64,000 nucleotides of DNA from positions 1,240,001 through 1,304,000 of the forward strand of contig NZ_JAHHZQ010000001.1 of NCBI RefSeq assembly GCF_022606355.1, in the 5' to 3' direction. Of the stretch, positions 8,689 to 17,346 are shown one piece after another. The notes beneath the pieces were generated by a model, which saw nothing but the letters and a program-made list of their open reading frames with translations, did not search any database and had not been told where the DNA came from. Within the stretch, counting starts at the first letter, position 1, and each line of letters opens with the position of its first letter. Source of the DNA: Leifsonia shinshuensis. GTDB lineage: Bacteria > Actinomycetota > Actinomycetes > Actinomycetales > Microbacteriaceae. The position numbers were made by a program, and so were the translations under genes.

Positions 8689-8701
8689 GCGGTACCGCTC
8701 A
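8686..8701. repeat. 16-bp perfect palindrome holding two convergent stop codons
   Basis: TGAGCGGTACCGCTCA is self-complementary. Its first three bases are the stop of the exporter gene and its last three are, on the other strand, the stop of the permease gene. It has no loop or T-run, so it is a weak terminator at best. Confidence 0.7.
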
Positions 8702-9676
8702 GCCCTTGACCGCTCCGCCGAGCCCGCCTCCCCGCAGGAACGTCCGCTGGAAGATCAGGAAGATGACGACAGGGATCAGCGTCGCGATACTCAGCGCGGC
8801 CAGGTACACGCCGAGGTCCGTGCTCGACTGGATCTGCGGCAGCCGCACCGACAACGGCTGGATGTGGATGTCGGCCAGCACGAGGTTGGGCCAGAGGAAG
8901 TCCGCCCAGGCCGCGTTGATCGCGAACACCGAGACCACGCCGAGGATCGGCTTGGACATCGGGAGCACGATCGACCAGAACAACCGGAAGGTCCCTGCGC
9001 CATCCGTGCGCGCCGCCTCGAAGATCTCGCGCGGCAGGCTGTCGAAGAACCGCATCACGAGCAGCACGTTGAAAGCGCTGGCGCCGGCCGGCAGCCAGAC
9101 GGCCCAGAACGTGTTGATCAGGGAGTGGCCGATCAGCGGCGGGTGCAGGATCGTCAGGTAGAGCGGCACCAGCAGCACGACCGCCGGGACGAACAGTGTC
9201 GCGAGCACCAGGCCGGCGAGGTAGCGGCCGTACTTCGGCCGGAGCACCGACAGCGCGAACCCCGCGGTGGTCGCGACGATCAGCTGCACCGCCCACTCGC
9301 CGGCGGCCATGGCGATCGTGTTGAAGAAGAAATCGCCGATGTGGACCTCGTTCCACGCTTTGACGACGTTGTCCCACGCGACCCCGTGCGGGAAGAGCGC
9401 GAGCGGGTTCGTCAGCGTGTCCTGCGTCGGCGTGATTCCCGACTTGAACAGCCACAGCAGCGGGAAGAGCCCGACGAGCACCAGCAGGATCAGCAGGATG
9501 ACGTGCAGGACGTTCGTCGTGATCCGGATCCGCGGGCGGCGCCAGTCGGCGGCCGAGAGGATGTGCCGGTCCTCCGCCTCCACGCTCCTGCGCCGGCGGG
9601 GTCGCCGCCCCGGCACCCCGGAATCGGGCAGCGGCTCGGTGACCTGGACTTCTTGGGCGGGGATCGTGGTGGTCAA
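8699..9676 (-). CDS. Sugar ABC transporter permease, MalG type
   Basis: The second inner-membrane permease of a carbohydrate ABC importer, about 325 residues. It has a basic cytoplasmic N-terminus (RRPRRRR), six hydrophobic segments, and the EAA-loop region EAARTDGAGTFRLFWSIVLPMSKP that contacts the ATPase. I chose the TTG at 9676: GGAG lies 6 bases upstream and it overlaps the previous stop as TTGA. An in-frame ATG at 9688 is the alternative, but it has no visible ribosome site. No ATPase gene is present in the cluster, so a shared MsiK-like ATPase encoded elsewhere is expected. Last gene of the alpha-glucoside operon. Confidence 0.9.
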   Translation of the reverse strand: MTTTIPAQEVQVTEPLPDSGVPGRRPRRRRSVEAEDRHILSAADWRRPRIRITTNVLHVILLILLVLVGLFPLLWLFKSGITPTQDTLTNPLALFPHGVAWDNVVKAWNEVHIGDFFFNTIAMAAGEWAVQLIVATTAGFALSVLRPKYGRYLAGLVLATLFVPAVVLLVPLYLTILHPPLIGHSLINTFWAVWLPAGASAFNVLLVMRFFDSLPREIFEAARTDGAGTFRLFWSIVLPMSKPILGVVSVFAINAAWADFLWPNLVLADIHIQPLSVRLPQIQSSTDLGVYLAALSIATLIPVVIFLIFQRTFLRGGGLGGAVKG

Positions 9677-10623
9677 TTGTCGCTCCATCGTGCGGTGAGT
9701 CGGAAGTAGACGATCGAGAGCACGGCGAGGAAGACCGCGAGCATCAGGCTCAGCGCCGTCGCCTGCCCGTAGGCCCCGCCGAGGCTGTTCGTGAAGGCGT
9801 ACTGGTAGATGAGCACCAGGATCGTCGTCGTCGAGTTCGCGGGGCCGCCGCCGGTGAAGAGGTAGGGCTGCAGGAACACCTGGGCGGTCGCGATGATCTG
9901 CAGGATGAACGTGATGAAGAGGATCCCGCGCAGCTGCGGGAGGGTGACGTGCCAGATCTTGCCCCAGAGGGAGGCGCCGTCGACCTCGGCTGCGTCGTAG
10001 AGCTCGGGGGCGACGGACGTCATCGCCGCGAGATAGATGATGATCGTTCCGCCGGCGCCCGCCCAGGTCGCCTGCAGGACGAGGGACGGCATGGCCGTCG
10101 CCGCATCCTGGATCCAGGGCTGCGGCGGGATGTGGAACCAGCCCAGGATCGTGTTGAACACCCCGGTCGGGCTCGCGTCGTAGAAGATCTTCCACAGCAG
10201 GACGGAGACGACCGGCAGGATCACGACCGGCAGGTACGCGAGCACGCTGAACAGCCCTTTGAAACGCCGCACCTCGCTCATCAGCACGGCCACGATCAGC
10301 GGGACGGGGTACCCGATGAGGACGGCGAGGAAGGCGAAGTAGGCGGTGTTGCGCACCGCGATCCAGAACAGCGGATCGGTGAACACCGCCACGAAGTTGT
10401 CCCAGCCGACGAAGGTCGGCGGCGTGACCAGATTGGTCTTCTGGAAGCTCATGACGACCGCCTGCACGATCGGCGACCACGAGAAGACTCCGAAGATGAT
10501 CAGGAGCGGGAGGAGGAACAGGAGCGTGGTGAGTCCGCCGCGCTGAACCCAGGTGATCGGGTTGTGCCGGCGCTTCGGGCGCTCCCGCGCCGGTGTGGCG
10601 CGCAGGTCGGTCGATGTCGTCAT
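9673..10623 (-). CDS. Sugar ABC transporter permease, MalF type
   Basis: A 316-residue permease with a basic N-terminus, six hydrophobic segments and the EAA loop ELYDAAEVDGASLWGKIWHVTLPQLRG, which couples to the ATP-binding subunit. WSPIVQAVVMSFQK after the first membrane helix is typical of the UgpA/MalF branch. It lies between the binding-protein gene (82-base gap) and the second permease (4-base overlap). Together they form the membrane pore for an oligosaccharide, probably an alpha-glucoside given the GH13 gene in the same operon. GGAGAG precedes the ATG. Confidence 0.93.
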   Translation of the reverse strand: MTTSTDLRATPARERPKRRHNPITWVQRGGLTTLLFLLPLLIIFGVFSWSPIVQAVVMSFQKTNLVTPPTFVGWDNFVAVFTDPLFWIAVRNTAYFAFLAVLIGYPVPLIVAVLMSEVRRFKGLFSVLAYLPVVILPVVSVLLWKIFYDASPTGVFNTILGWFHIPPQPWIQDAATAMPSLVLQATWAGAGGTIIIYLAAMTSVAPELYDAAEVDGASLWGKIWHVTLPQLRGILFITFILQIIATAQVFLQPYLFTGGGPANSTTTILVLIYQYAFTNSLGGAYGQATALSLMLAVFLAVLSIVYFRLTARWSDN

Positions 10624-10705
10624 GTCGGTGGCTCTCCGTGGGGCGATGCCGTCAGGCCGCCGGACGCGTGTCGCGCCGACGGCCTGGCAGCCTCGGGGTG
10701 CTCTG

Positions 10706-12112
10706 CTACTTCTTGGCGTCGGCGTCGATGAGCGCCTGGATCTTGGTGTCGACTCCCTTGAGGAGGGTGTCGACGTCGGCGTTCTTGTCGGTCAGCACCG
10801 CTTGGACGACGGAGTCGAGCGCCGCGTACAGGTCCTGCGTGTGCGCCGGCGGCTCCGGGATGATCGTCTGGCTGAAGATCCCGTCGTTGAACGGCTTGAC
10901 GTTGCCGGCCGGGATGTTCGCGTACGGCTTGATCCAGGTCTGGTACTGCTGCCAGGTGGCCTTGTCGAACAGCGGAAGGGTCGGGGCGTTGACGGCCTGG
11001 TTGCCTGCCTTGTTCGACTTGGCGAGGGTGACGGCGTCGCTCTCGTCGACCTGCGGCTGGGTGCGGTAGAAGTCGATCCATTTGACCGCCGCGGCGATCT
11101 GCTCCGGCGTGTCCTTCACGTTGACGACATCGACGTTGCCGCCGGAGAGGATGCCGGCCTTGCCGTTCGACGTGTCGATCGGGTAGGTGGTCACCCCGTA
11201 CTTGGACGGGTCGAAACCGTTCGTCTGCATCAGCGAGCCGACGACGTCGGAACCGCTCATGTACATCCCGATCTTGCCCGAGGCGAAGCCCTGGTTGATG
11301 CCGCTCCAGTCCCACAGGAAGTTGCTGCCCATGGAGTTGTCGTCCCAGCGGAGCTTCTTGAGCCACGCGAGCGCCTGCTTGGTCTGGTCGTTGTCGGTCT
11401 TCACGGTCACTTTGCCGTCGGAACCGGTGGACTCCAGACGGCCGCCGAGTGCGTAGGTGCTCGTCGCGAGGTTCCAGCCTCCCGTGCTGTCCTTGGTCAT
11501 CTGCATGTAGCCCGCGACGCCCGGCACCTTCTCGGAGATGGTCTTCGCGTCGGCCTCGATCTCGTCGAGGGTCGTCGGCGGCTTGTCGGGGTCGAGCCCG
11601 GCTTGCGTGAAGATGTCGCGGTTGTAGGACAGCGCCATCGCGTACGGCCCCCACGGGATGCCGTAGATCTTGCCGTTGTCGCCGGTGGCGACGTTCAGCA
11701 CGGTCTTGTTCCACTTGTCGGCAGTGGAGGTCTGCTTGAACGGCGTGGTGATGTCGGCCAGCTGACCGTTGTTCGCCAGCGTCTTCGAGTCGGTGAACGG
11801 CACGTTGAACACGTCGGGCAGGGTCCCGCCCGCGAGCTCGGCGGCGAAGGTGCTCGCCGTCCACTGGTACTCGATGGCCTTGACGTGGATGTCGGGGTTC
11901 TTCTTCTCGAACTCCTTGACACGCGTGTTGAGTGTCTTGAGGGCGTCCTCGGTCGCCCCGGGCAGGACCGGCGCGACGACGAGGTTCACCTGGCCGTTGC
12001 TGCTGCTGCCTCCATCGGACGAGCACGCGCTCAGCATGGCGACGCTCGCGGCGGTCGCGATGCCGATCGCGACGACTTTGCTGCCGAGTCGTCGTGGTTT
12101 CACGGACTTCAT
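10706..12112 (-). CDS. Extracellular sugar-binding lipoprotein of the ABC importer
   Basis: A 468-residue family-1 solute-binding protein. It has a lipoprotein signal with AMLSAC (cysteine about residue 30), then a Ser/Gly linker and a two-lobe binding fold. Family-typical stretches are FEKKNPDIHVKAIEYQW and GGTLPDVFNV, and GIPWGPYAMALSYNRDIF in the first lobe-crossing region. It captures the oligosaccharide at the cell surface and delivers it to the two permeases downstream. AAAGGAAC precedes the ATG, 34 bases after the GH13 stop. The exact ligand is not visible; maltose, trehalose, sucrose or another alpha-glucoside would fit. Confidence 0.93.
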   Translation of the reverse strand: MKSVKPRRLGSKVVAIGIATAASVAMLSACSSDGGSSSNGQVNLVVAPVLPGATEDALKTLNTRVKEFEKKNPDIHVKAIEYQWTASTFAAELAGGTLPDVFNVPFTDSKTLANNGQLADITTPFKQTSTADKWNKTVLNVATGDNGKIYGIPWGPYAMALSYNRDIFTQAGLDPDKPPTTLDEIEADAKTISEKVPGVAGYMQMTKDSTGGWNLATSTYALGGRLESTGSDGKVTVKTDNDQTKQALAWLKKLRWDDNSMGSNFLWDWSGINQGFASGKIGMYMSGSDVVGSLMQTNGFDPSKYGVTTYPIDTSNGKAGILSGGNVDVVNVKDTPEQIAAAVKWIDFYRTQPQVDESDAVTLAKSNKAGNQAVNAPTLPLFDKATWQQYQTWIKPYANIPAGNVKPFNDGIFSQTIIPEPPAHTQDLYAALDSVVQAVLTDKNADVDTLLKGVDTKIQALIDADAKK

Positions 12113-12146
12113 TGTCTGGTTCCTTTCGGTGTGCGGTGTGGTGCAG

Positions 12147-13892
12147 TCAGGTGCGTCGTCGGGTCGATCGGACGCGGTTCTCCGGCGAGGCGTGCTGTGT
12201 TCGGAGCCATGCCGTGGAGTCGGTGGGGAGGAGTCCGTCCTGCAGCGGTGCGCTGCTGAGGAGGACGACCTCGTGGGGAGGGAGCGGCACGGCCGCGCCC
12301 GACAGATTGGTGACGTTGACGAAGCGGTCGCCGCGGGCGAAGGCGAGCACGCCGCCCTCGCTCGGCAGCCACGCGAAGTCGCCGTCGCCGAGGCCGGCCT
12401 CGTCGCGGCGGAGCCGGAGCGCCCCGGTGTAGAGCGAGAGCATCGAGTCCGGGTCCCGGCGCTGCGCCTCCACGGTCAACGCGCTCCACGAAGCCGGTTG
12501 GGGCAGCCAGGGCTCCCCTGCCGAATCCGCGGGGCTGAAGCCGAACGGGGCACGGTCGCCGCTCCACGGGAGCGGGACACGACACCCGTCGCGGCCGGGG
12601 TCGATGCCGCCGGAGCGGAAGTGCATCGGATCCTCCAGCCGGTCGGCCGGGATGTCCTCGACCTCCGGGAGCCCGAGCTCGTCGCCCTGGTAGATGTAGA
12701 GCGACCCGGGCAGGGCGGCGACGAGGAGGGCCGCGGCGCGGGCGCGGCGCGTTCCGACCGCGAGGTCGGTCGGCGTGCCGATGCGCTTCTTCGCGAACGC
12801 GAAGGACGAGTCGGTGCGTCCCAGCCGCGTGACCGGACGGGTCACGTCGTGGTTCGACAGCAGCCAGGTCGACGGCGCTCCGACGGGAGCGTGGGCGGCC
12901 AGCGTCGAGTCGATCGACGCCCGCAGCTGGTCGGCGTCCCAGGGCCGGGCGAGGAAGTCGAAGTTGAAGGCCGTGTGCAGCTCGTCGCGGCGCAGGTACT
13001 TGGCGAACCGCTCGATGTCGGGGAGCCAGATCTCACCGACCAGCACTCGCGTTCCGGGGTACGAGTCGGCGATGGCCCGCCAGTCGCGGTAGATGTCGTG
13101 CAGCTGGTCCCTGTCGGTGTTGGGGTGCTCACCCGGTGCCGGGTGCTCCGGCACCTCCGGCAGCTCGGGGTCCTTGACCAGCAGGGCCGCGGAGTCGATC
13201 CGCACCCCGCCGACGCCGCGGTCGAACCAGAAGCGCAGGATCTCCTCGTGCTCGCGGAGGACGTCGGGGTGGTTCCAGTTGAGGTCCGGCTGCTCGGGGG
13301 TGAACAGGTGGAGGTACCACTCCCCCGGTGTCCCGTCGGGATCGACGGTGCGCGTCCAAGTGTCGCCGGAGAAGTTGGAGACCCAGTGGTTCGGCATCTC
13401 GGCCCCGTCGACGCCCCGTCCCGGACGGAACCAGAAGCGCTCCCGTTCCGGCGAACCGGGACCGGCGGCCAGCGCCGCCTGGAACCAGCGGTGACGGTCG
13501 GAGACGTGGTTGGGGACGATGTCGATGATGGTGCGGATGCCGAGCTCCAGAGCTTCCGCGATGAGGGCCTCGGCCTCCTCGAGCGTTCCGAAGGCGGGAT
13601 CGATCGTGCGGTAGTCGGCGACGTCGTAGCCGCCGTCGGCGAGCGGGGACAGGTACCAGGGCGTGAACCAGATGGCGTCGACGCCCAGGTCTTTGAGGTA
13701 CCCCAGGTGCCGGCGCACGCCCGCGAGGTCGCCGATCCCGTCGCCGTTGGCGTCGGCGAAGCTCCGCGGGTAGATCTGGTAGATCACCGCACTGCGCCAC
13801 CAAAGCGGGTCGACGGTGGACGGGGTCGGACGCGCAGCCGTCGTCTCGGTCGTCGGTGCTGCTGAGTCCTCAGCGAGCAGGGGCAGGTCCAC
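12147..13892 (-). CDS. GH13 alpha-glucosidase
   Basis: A 581-residue glycoside hydrolase of family 13. The (beta/alpha)8 motifs are in order: VIYQIYPRSFADANGDGIGD near residue 37, DIVPNHVS, the nucleophile in RIDSA (D233), the acid/base in LVGEIW (E287), and the transition-state stabiliser in SNHDV (D349). No signal peptide is seen, so it should act in the cytoplasm on the imported sugar and release glucose. The GTG start gives about 30 non-conserved Thr/Pro/Ala-rich residues before the domain, so a later start is possible. It is the first gene of the operon, directly behind a LacI-like operator region. Confidence 0.93.
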   Translation of the reverse strand: MDLPLLAEDSAAPTTETTAARPTPSTVDPLWWRSAVIYQIYPRSFADANGDGIGDLAGVRRHLGYLKDLGVDAIWFTPWYLSPLADGGYDVADYRTIDPAFGTLEEAEALIAEALELGIRTIIDIVPNHVSDRHRWFQAALAAGPGSPERERFWFRPGRGVDGAEMPNHWVSNFSGDTWTRTVDPDGTPGEWYLHLFTPEQPDLNWNHPDVLREHEEILRFWFDRGVGGVRIDSAALLVKDPELPEVPEHPAPGEHPNTDRDQLHDIYRDWRAIADSYPGTRVLVGEIWLPDIERFAKYLRRDELHTAFNFDFLARPWDADQLRASIDSTLAAHAPVGAPSTWLLSNHDVTRPVTRLGRTDSSFAFAKKRIGTPTDLAVGTRRARAAALLVAALPGSLYIYQGDELGLPEVEDIPADRLEDPMHFRSGGIDPGRDGCRVPLPWSGDRAPFGFSPADSAGEPWLPQPASWSALTVEAQRRDPDSMLSLYTGALRLRRDEAGLGDGDFAWLPSEGGVLAFARGDRFVNVTNLSGAAVPLPPHEVVLLSSAPLQDGLLPTDSTAWLRTQHASPENRVRSTRRRT

Positions 13893-14198
13893 GCGGAGCC
13901 TTTCTGTGCAGGGCCGGGCTGCCGCTGGCGTCGGCGCCGGATGGAGCTGTGATCGGGGACGAGTGCGACGGAAGTCGAAGCGTTGCCCGTTTCCGTCAGA
14001 GCCAACGTAGAGTTCTCGACAAAATGACGCAAGAACTAAAATGGATGCAAGTCATTTGCGAACTCTTGCGCGCATTTGCGTGAGCACGAAGCCGAATCCC
14101 GGATGCTCCGGGCACGCAAGGAGCGACTCCTCCCCGGGTGGGCAGCGGGACGAGACCCGACGACGAGCAGCGGCGAGCGGCGGCGCGCAGCGGCGACG
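13893..14198. other. Regulatory intergenic region of the alpha-glucoside operon
   Basis: 306 bases between lacI-type gene and GH13 gene, locally AT-richer around 14000-14080. On the minus strand a TTGCGT / 17 bp / TACGTT pair is a weak promoter candidate. Several TTGCG/GCAA half-sites crowd the same stretch. No credible gene is present. Confidence 0.6.
14056..14071. promoter_or_regulatory. Candidate LacI-family operator before the GH13 operon
   Basis: TTTGCGAACTCTTGCG has the half-site layout GCGA-N4-TTGC. It matches, with one change, the perfect palindrome upstream of the repressor gene (GCAA-N4-TTGC). Further TTGC/GCAA half-sites lie within 40 bases on both sides. Confidence 0.45.
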
Positions 14199-15209
14199 CT
14201 AGGCCGTGGCGGCAGGACCGGTCGAGGACCGCACCACGAGCTCCGGCTCGAAGAGGAACTCCTCGGGGGCGACCGTCTCGCCTGCGATCTGCTGCGTCAG
14301 CAGCTCCATCACCATGCGCCCCATCGGCTCGATCGGCTGACGTACCGTCGTGAGCGGAGGCTCGACGCACCCCATCAGCGCGGAGTCGTCATAGCCGACG
14401 ACCGAGACGTCCTGAGGGACCCGCAGCCCCGCGCGGCGGACGGCTCGGATCACCCCGAGCGCCAGAGGGTCGCTCGCGCAGACGATGCCGGTCACCCCGG
14501 TCTGGAGGAGCCGCGTGGCGGCCGCCTGCCCCGACTCGAGCGAGTAGAGCGAGCGCACGACCCGGCTCGGCTCGAACGCGATTCCGGCGCGCTCGAGCTC
14601 CTGTTCGGCCGCCTCGACCTTGCGGCGGGAGGGTACGTGATCCTTCGGTCCGAGGACGAAGCCGATCCTGGTGTGCCCGAGCTGCACCAGGTGCCGCACC
14701 GCCAGCTGGGTGGCCACGGCGTCATCGCACGACACCGCGGGGAAGCCGAGCCCGTCGACGGGCGCGCTGACCAGCACCGTCGGCAGCTTCACGTCCCGCA
14801 GCTTCTCGTAGTGCTCGTGCGACCCCGCCTCCTGCGTGTAGAGGCCGCCGGCGAAGACCACCCCGGAGACCTGCTGCTGCAGCAGGAGGTCGATGTAGTC
14901 GGACTCGGAGATGCCGCCGGCGGTCTGGGTGCAGAGCACGGGCGTGTAGCCGTTCTGCGCGAGGGCGCCTCCCACGACCTCGGCGAAGGCGGGGAAGATC
15001 GGATTGGACAACTCGGGCAGGACCAGACCGACGAGCCGCGGGCGTTCGCCACGCAGCTTCGTCGGACGCTCGTAGCCGAGCACGTCGAGGGCGGTCAGCA
15101 CCGCCCTCCTGGTCGACTCGGAGACTCCCGGCTTGTCGTTGAGGACACGACTCACGGTCGCTTCACTGACCCCGACCTTGCGGGCCACCTCTGCTAGTCG
15201 CCTGGACAC
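14199..15209 (-). CDS. LacI-family repressor of the alpha-glucoside operon
   Basis: A 336-residue repressor. The N-terminal helix-turn-helix and hinge read RLAEVARKVGVSEATVSRVLNDKPGVSESTR, which is textbook LacI/GalR. They are followed by the two-lobed sugar-sensing domain with GLVLPELSNPIFPAF and a late SVVGYDDSALM. It lies immediately upstream of, and on the same strand as, the GH13/ABC operon, so it is the probable local regulator that releases DNA on binding a sugar. GTG start at 15209. A perfect LacI-type palindrome 45 bases upstream suggests autoregulation. Confidence 0.93.
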   Translation of the reverse strand: MSRRLAEVARKVGVSEATVSRVLNDKPGVSESTRRAVLTALDVLGYERPTKLRGERPRLVGLVLPELSNPIFPAFAEVVGGALAQNGYTPVLCTQTAGGISESDYIDLLLQQQVSGVVFAGGLYTQEAGSHEHYEKLRDVKLPTVLVSAPVDGLGFPAVSCDDAVATQLAVRHLVQLGHTRIGFVLGPKDHVPSRRKVEAAEQELERAGIAFEPSRVVRSLYSLESGQAAATRLLQTGVTGIVCASDPLALGVIRAVRRAGLRVPQDVSVVGYDDSALMGCVEPPLTTVRQPIEPMGRMVMELLTQQIAGETVAPEEFLFEPELVVRSSTGPAATA

Positions 15210-15253
15210 GGGGATACGATAACGCAGCGGGAACGAAAGTCGGTGATGAAAGT

Positions 15254-15269
15254 CTGCAAATTCTTGCAG
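15254..15269. promoter_or_regulatory. LacI-type operator upstream of the repressor gene
   Basis: CTGCAAATTCTTGCAG has perfect 6-base arms CTGCAA and TTGCAG around ATTC. It lies 45 bases before the GTG of the LacI-type gene. This is a good candidate for autoregulation, with a related site at 14056-14071. Confidence 0.6.
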
Positions 15270-15294
15270 GGCGGGAAGGCGGGGCGAAACGAAG

Positions 15295-15318
15295 AAGGCC
15301 GCCCCTCAGGGCGGCCTT
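15295..15318 (-). terminator. Intrinsic terminator after tRNA-Ala
   Basis: A perfect 10-bp stem (AAGGCCGCCC / GGGCGGCCTT) with a 4-base loop. On the minus strand it is followed by TTCTTCG. It sits 10 bases beyond the 3' end of the tRNA gene, and separates it from the repressor gene. Confidence 0.75.
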
Positions 15319-15327
15319 CCTAACCGG

Positions 15328-15403
15328 TGGTGGAGCTAAGGAGATTCGAACTCCTGACCTCTTCGATGCGAACGAAGCGCGCTACCAACTGCGCCATAGC
15401 CCC
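15328..15403 (-). tRNA. tRNA-Ala (anticodon CGC)
   Basis: A 76-nt cloverleaf on the minus strand. The acceptor arms are GGGGCTA and TAGCTCC, the D arm is GCGC...GCGC, the anticodon loop is TTCGCAT giving anticodon CGC, the T loop is TTCGAAT, and ACCA is encoded at the 3' end. It reads GCG alanine codons, frequent in this genome. A terminator follows. Confidence 0.95.
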
Positions 15404-15460
15404 GGGAACTGCTCAGCTAGCCTAGCACCCTCGCCGTGCCGATTCGAAATCGAGGCGGGC

Positions 15461-16555
15461 TCAGCTGGCCGCGCGACGACGACGGAGGACGGCATCCAGG
15501 TCGAGTGCCCCGTCGTCGACGGAACCCACGATCCCCATCCCGGCGTAGACGCTCGGCACGGCCTCCTCGACGGCGACGGGGCGGGCAGGCGCAGAGGCAG
15601 ACGCAGACGCGACCGCCGGTGCGGGCGCTGCGACCGGGTGGAGTCGCACGGGCGCAGGGACCGCCGGCGCGGCCTCCGCCACCGCCGTGGCCTTGCGCTC
15701 GAAGTCGGCGCGGGCGGACGCACGGCGCAGCTCGGCCGCGGCGTCCACCGAGGCCATCGCCGCGGCGGCGACGGTTCCGGGCGACAGGTGCAGCGGCTTC
15801 GGCAGCGGGCGCGGCGTCCAGCTCTGGCGCAGCGCCTCCTGCACGGGGAGATCGTGCTTGGCGTCGTCGTAGAGGGCTGGCGACGCGGGAGCGGCGGGCA
15901 CGAACGGGACGGGCGCGACGGTGGCGCGAGCGGACCGCGACAGTCTGCCGAGCATGCCGAGAGCGGCCAGGGCGACGACCACCGACACCACGGGAAGCAG
16001 CCAGGCGCCCGAGGCCAACAGCAGAGCGGCGCCGACGGCGACGCCGACGAGGCTCGCCACCAGCAGCAGAGTGCACAGCGCCCGAGAACGGCGGAGGCGT
16101 CGGCGACGGCGTGGGGACAGCTGCGGGCGTGCGCTCGCCACGGCGAGCGCGCTCGCCCGCTGGGCCGCCGCCGCGCGGGACGCGCGCTCCAGGGCGATGG
16201 CCTGTGCCGCCGCGCGCTCGGCCTCCTCGGCCGCGTGCCTGCGCTCCTCTGCGATGGCCTGCTCGCGCCGCGCGTGCGCCGCCGCCTCTGCTCGTGCGGT
16301 CGCGAGCCTGCGCTCCTCCGCCTTGCGGAGGATCCTCTGCTGTTCGGCGACCGTCTTCGCGGTGGCCTCCATGCGGACTTCGTCCGGAAGCTCACTCGTC
16401 TCGGCCAGGATCCGCAGCGTCTGCTGCAGCCGAACGGCGTTCCGCTCCGTCGCCAGGTACTCCCGGCGACGCAGCCACACCGGGACGAGATAGGCGAGCC
16501 AGAGGGCGGCCGCGATGGCGACGATCACCCCACCGCCCATCACATCCCCAGTCAT
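15461..16555 (-). CDS. Conserved actinobacterial membrane protein, function unknown
   Basis: A 364-residue protein. One N-terminal membrane segment (about residues 8-25) is followed by a long charged, Ala/Glu/Arg-rich region that should form a coiled coil (about 30-150). Next come two adjacent hydrophobic segments (around residues 160-205), then an Ala/Pro-rich cytoplasmic tail. No enzymatic motif is visible. Proteins of this layout are often found beside tRNA-Ala and galU in Microbacteriaceae. The coiled coil suggests a scaffold or cell-envelope role, but that is inference. Confidence 0.75.
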   Translation of the reverse strand: MTGDVMGGGVIVAIAAALWLAYLVPVWLRRREYLATERNAVRLQQTLRILAETSELPDEVRMEATAKTVAEQQRILRKAEERRLATARAEAAAHARREQAIAEERRHAAEEAERAAAQAIALERASRAAAAQRASALAVASARPQLSPRRRRRLRRSRALCTLLLVASLVGVAVGAALLLASGAWLLPVVSVVVALAALGMLGRLSRSARATVAPVPFVPAAPASPALYDDAKHDLPVQEALRQSWTPRPLPKPLHLSPGTVAAAAMASVDAAAELRRASARADFERKATAVAEAAPAVPAPVRLHPVAAPAPAVASASASAPARPVAVEEAVPSVYAGMGIVGSVDDGALDLDAVLRRRRAAS

Positions 16556-16626
16556 GCCTCTACGGTAGGGGTCGACGGCTCGGCGCCCCGGTCAGAGGCC
16601 GGGTGTGTCACCGATGAAGAGGACTC

Positions 16627-17289
16627 TCAGTGTCTCCGGGCGATCGGCAGGGGGATCGCTGCGGCAGCACGATCCTCCGCCGTCACGGCGGCGGCCTCGG
16701 TCGGCGCCTCGCCGTCGAGCCAGCGCCGCAGCACCCCCTGGTTCAACTCCTCGGACACCAGCCCGAAGCAGTAGTGGTCGCGCCAGTCGCCGTTGATGTG
16801 GATGTACCGGCGCCGCAAGCCCTCATAGCGGAAGCCGAGTTTCTCCACGACCCGGAGGCTCGGGCCGTTCTCCGGCCGGATGCAGATCTCCATGCGGTGC
16901 AGCCCGAGCTGGTAGAAGCAGTAGTCCGTCGCGAGCGCCACCGCGGTCGGCGTGATGTTGCGCCCCGCGAACTCCTCGGCGATCCAATAGCCGATGGTGG
17001 CGCTCGACAGCGAGCCGTAGGTCACCGACGAGACGTTGAGCTGGCCGGCCAGGCGACCGTCGTACTCGACGATGAACGGGAGGCCGTGCCCGGCGCGCGC
17101 GTTCGCGAGCAGGGAGCGGATGCTCGCGCGCGTGTCGAACGATCCCGGCGCGTACGGGCTGGTGGCCTCCCACTGCCGCAGCCACGTGCGGTTGTCGAGC
17201 AGCGATCGCTCGAGCGCGCGAGCGTCCCTCAGGCGGATCGGCCGCAGCCCGATGCGTCCCTCGCTCAGCGTGGGGATGACGAACGCCAC
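16627..17289 (-). CDS. GNAT acetyltransferase, RimJ/RimL type
   Basis: A 220-residue acetyltransferase of the ribosomal-protein N-acetylase branch. It has an opening LSEGRIGLRPIRLRDARALE, a central GYWIAEEFAGRNITPTAVAL that replaces the usual acetyl-CoA R/Q-x-x-G-x-G loop, and RMEICIRPENGPSLRVVEKLGFRYEGLRRRYIHING near the end, typical of RimJ. The likely substrate is a protein N-terminus or small amine, not identifiable here. It lies 57 bases downstream of galU on the same strand. The Ala-rich C-terminal 30 residues are not part of the fold. Confidence 0.88.
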   Translation of the reverse strand: MAFVIPTLSEGRIGLRPIRLRDARALERSLLDNRTWLRQWEATSPYAPGSFDTRASIRSLLANARAGHGLPFIVEYDGRLAGQLNVSSVTYGSLSSATIGYWIAEEFAGRNITPTAVALATDYCFYQLGLHRMEICIRPENGPSLRVVEKLGFRYEGLRRRYIHINGDWRDHYCFGLVSEELNQGVLRRWLDGEAPTEAAAVTAEDRAAAAIPLPIARRH

Positions 17290-17346
17290 ACCGTCCTCCT
17301 TCTGCGACGACCGTTCGCCGCAGATACGACCGTAGCGGTAAACGGA

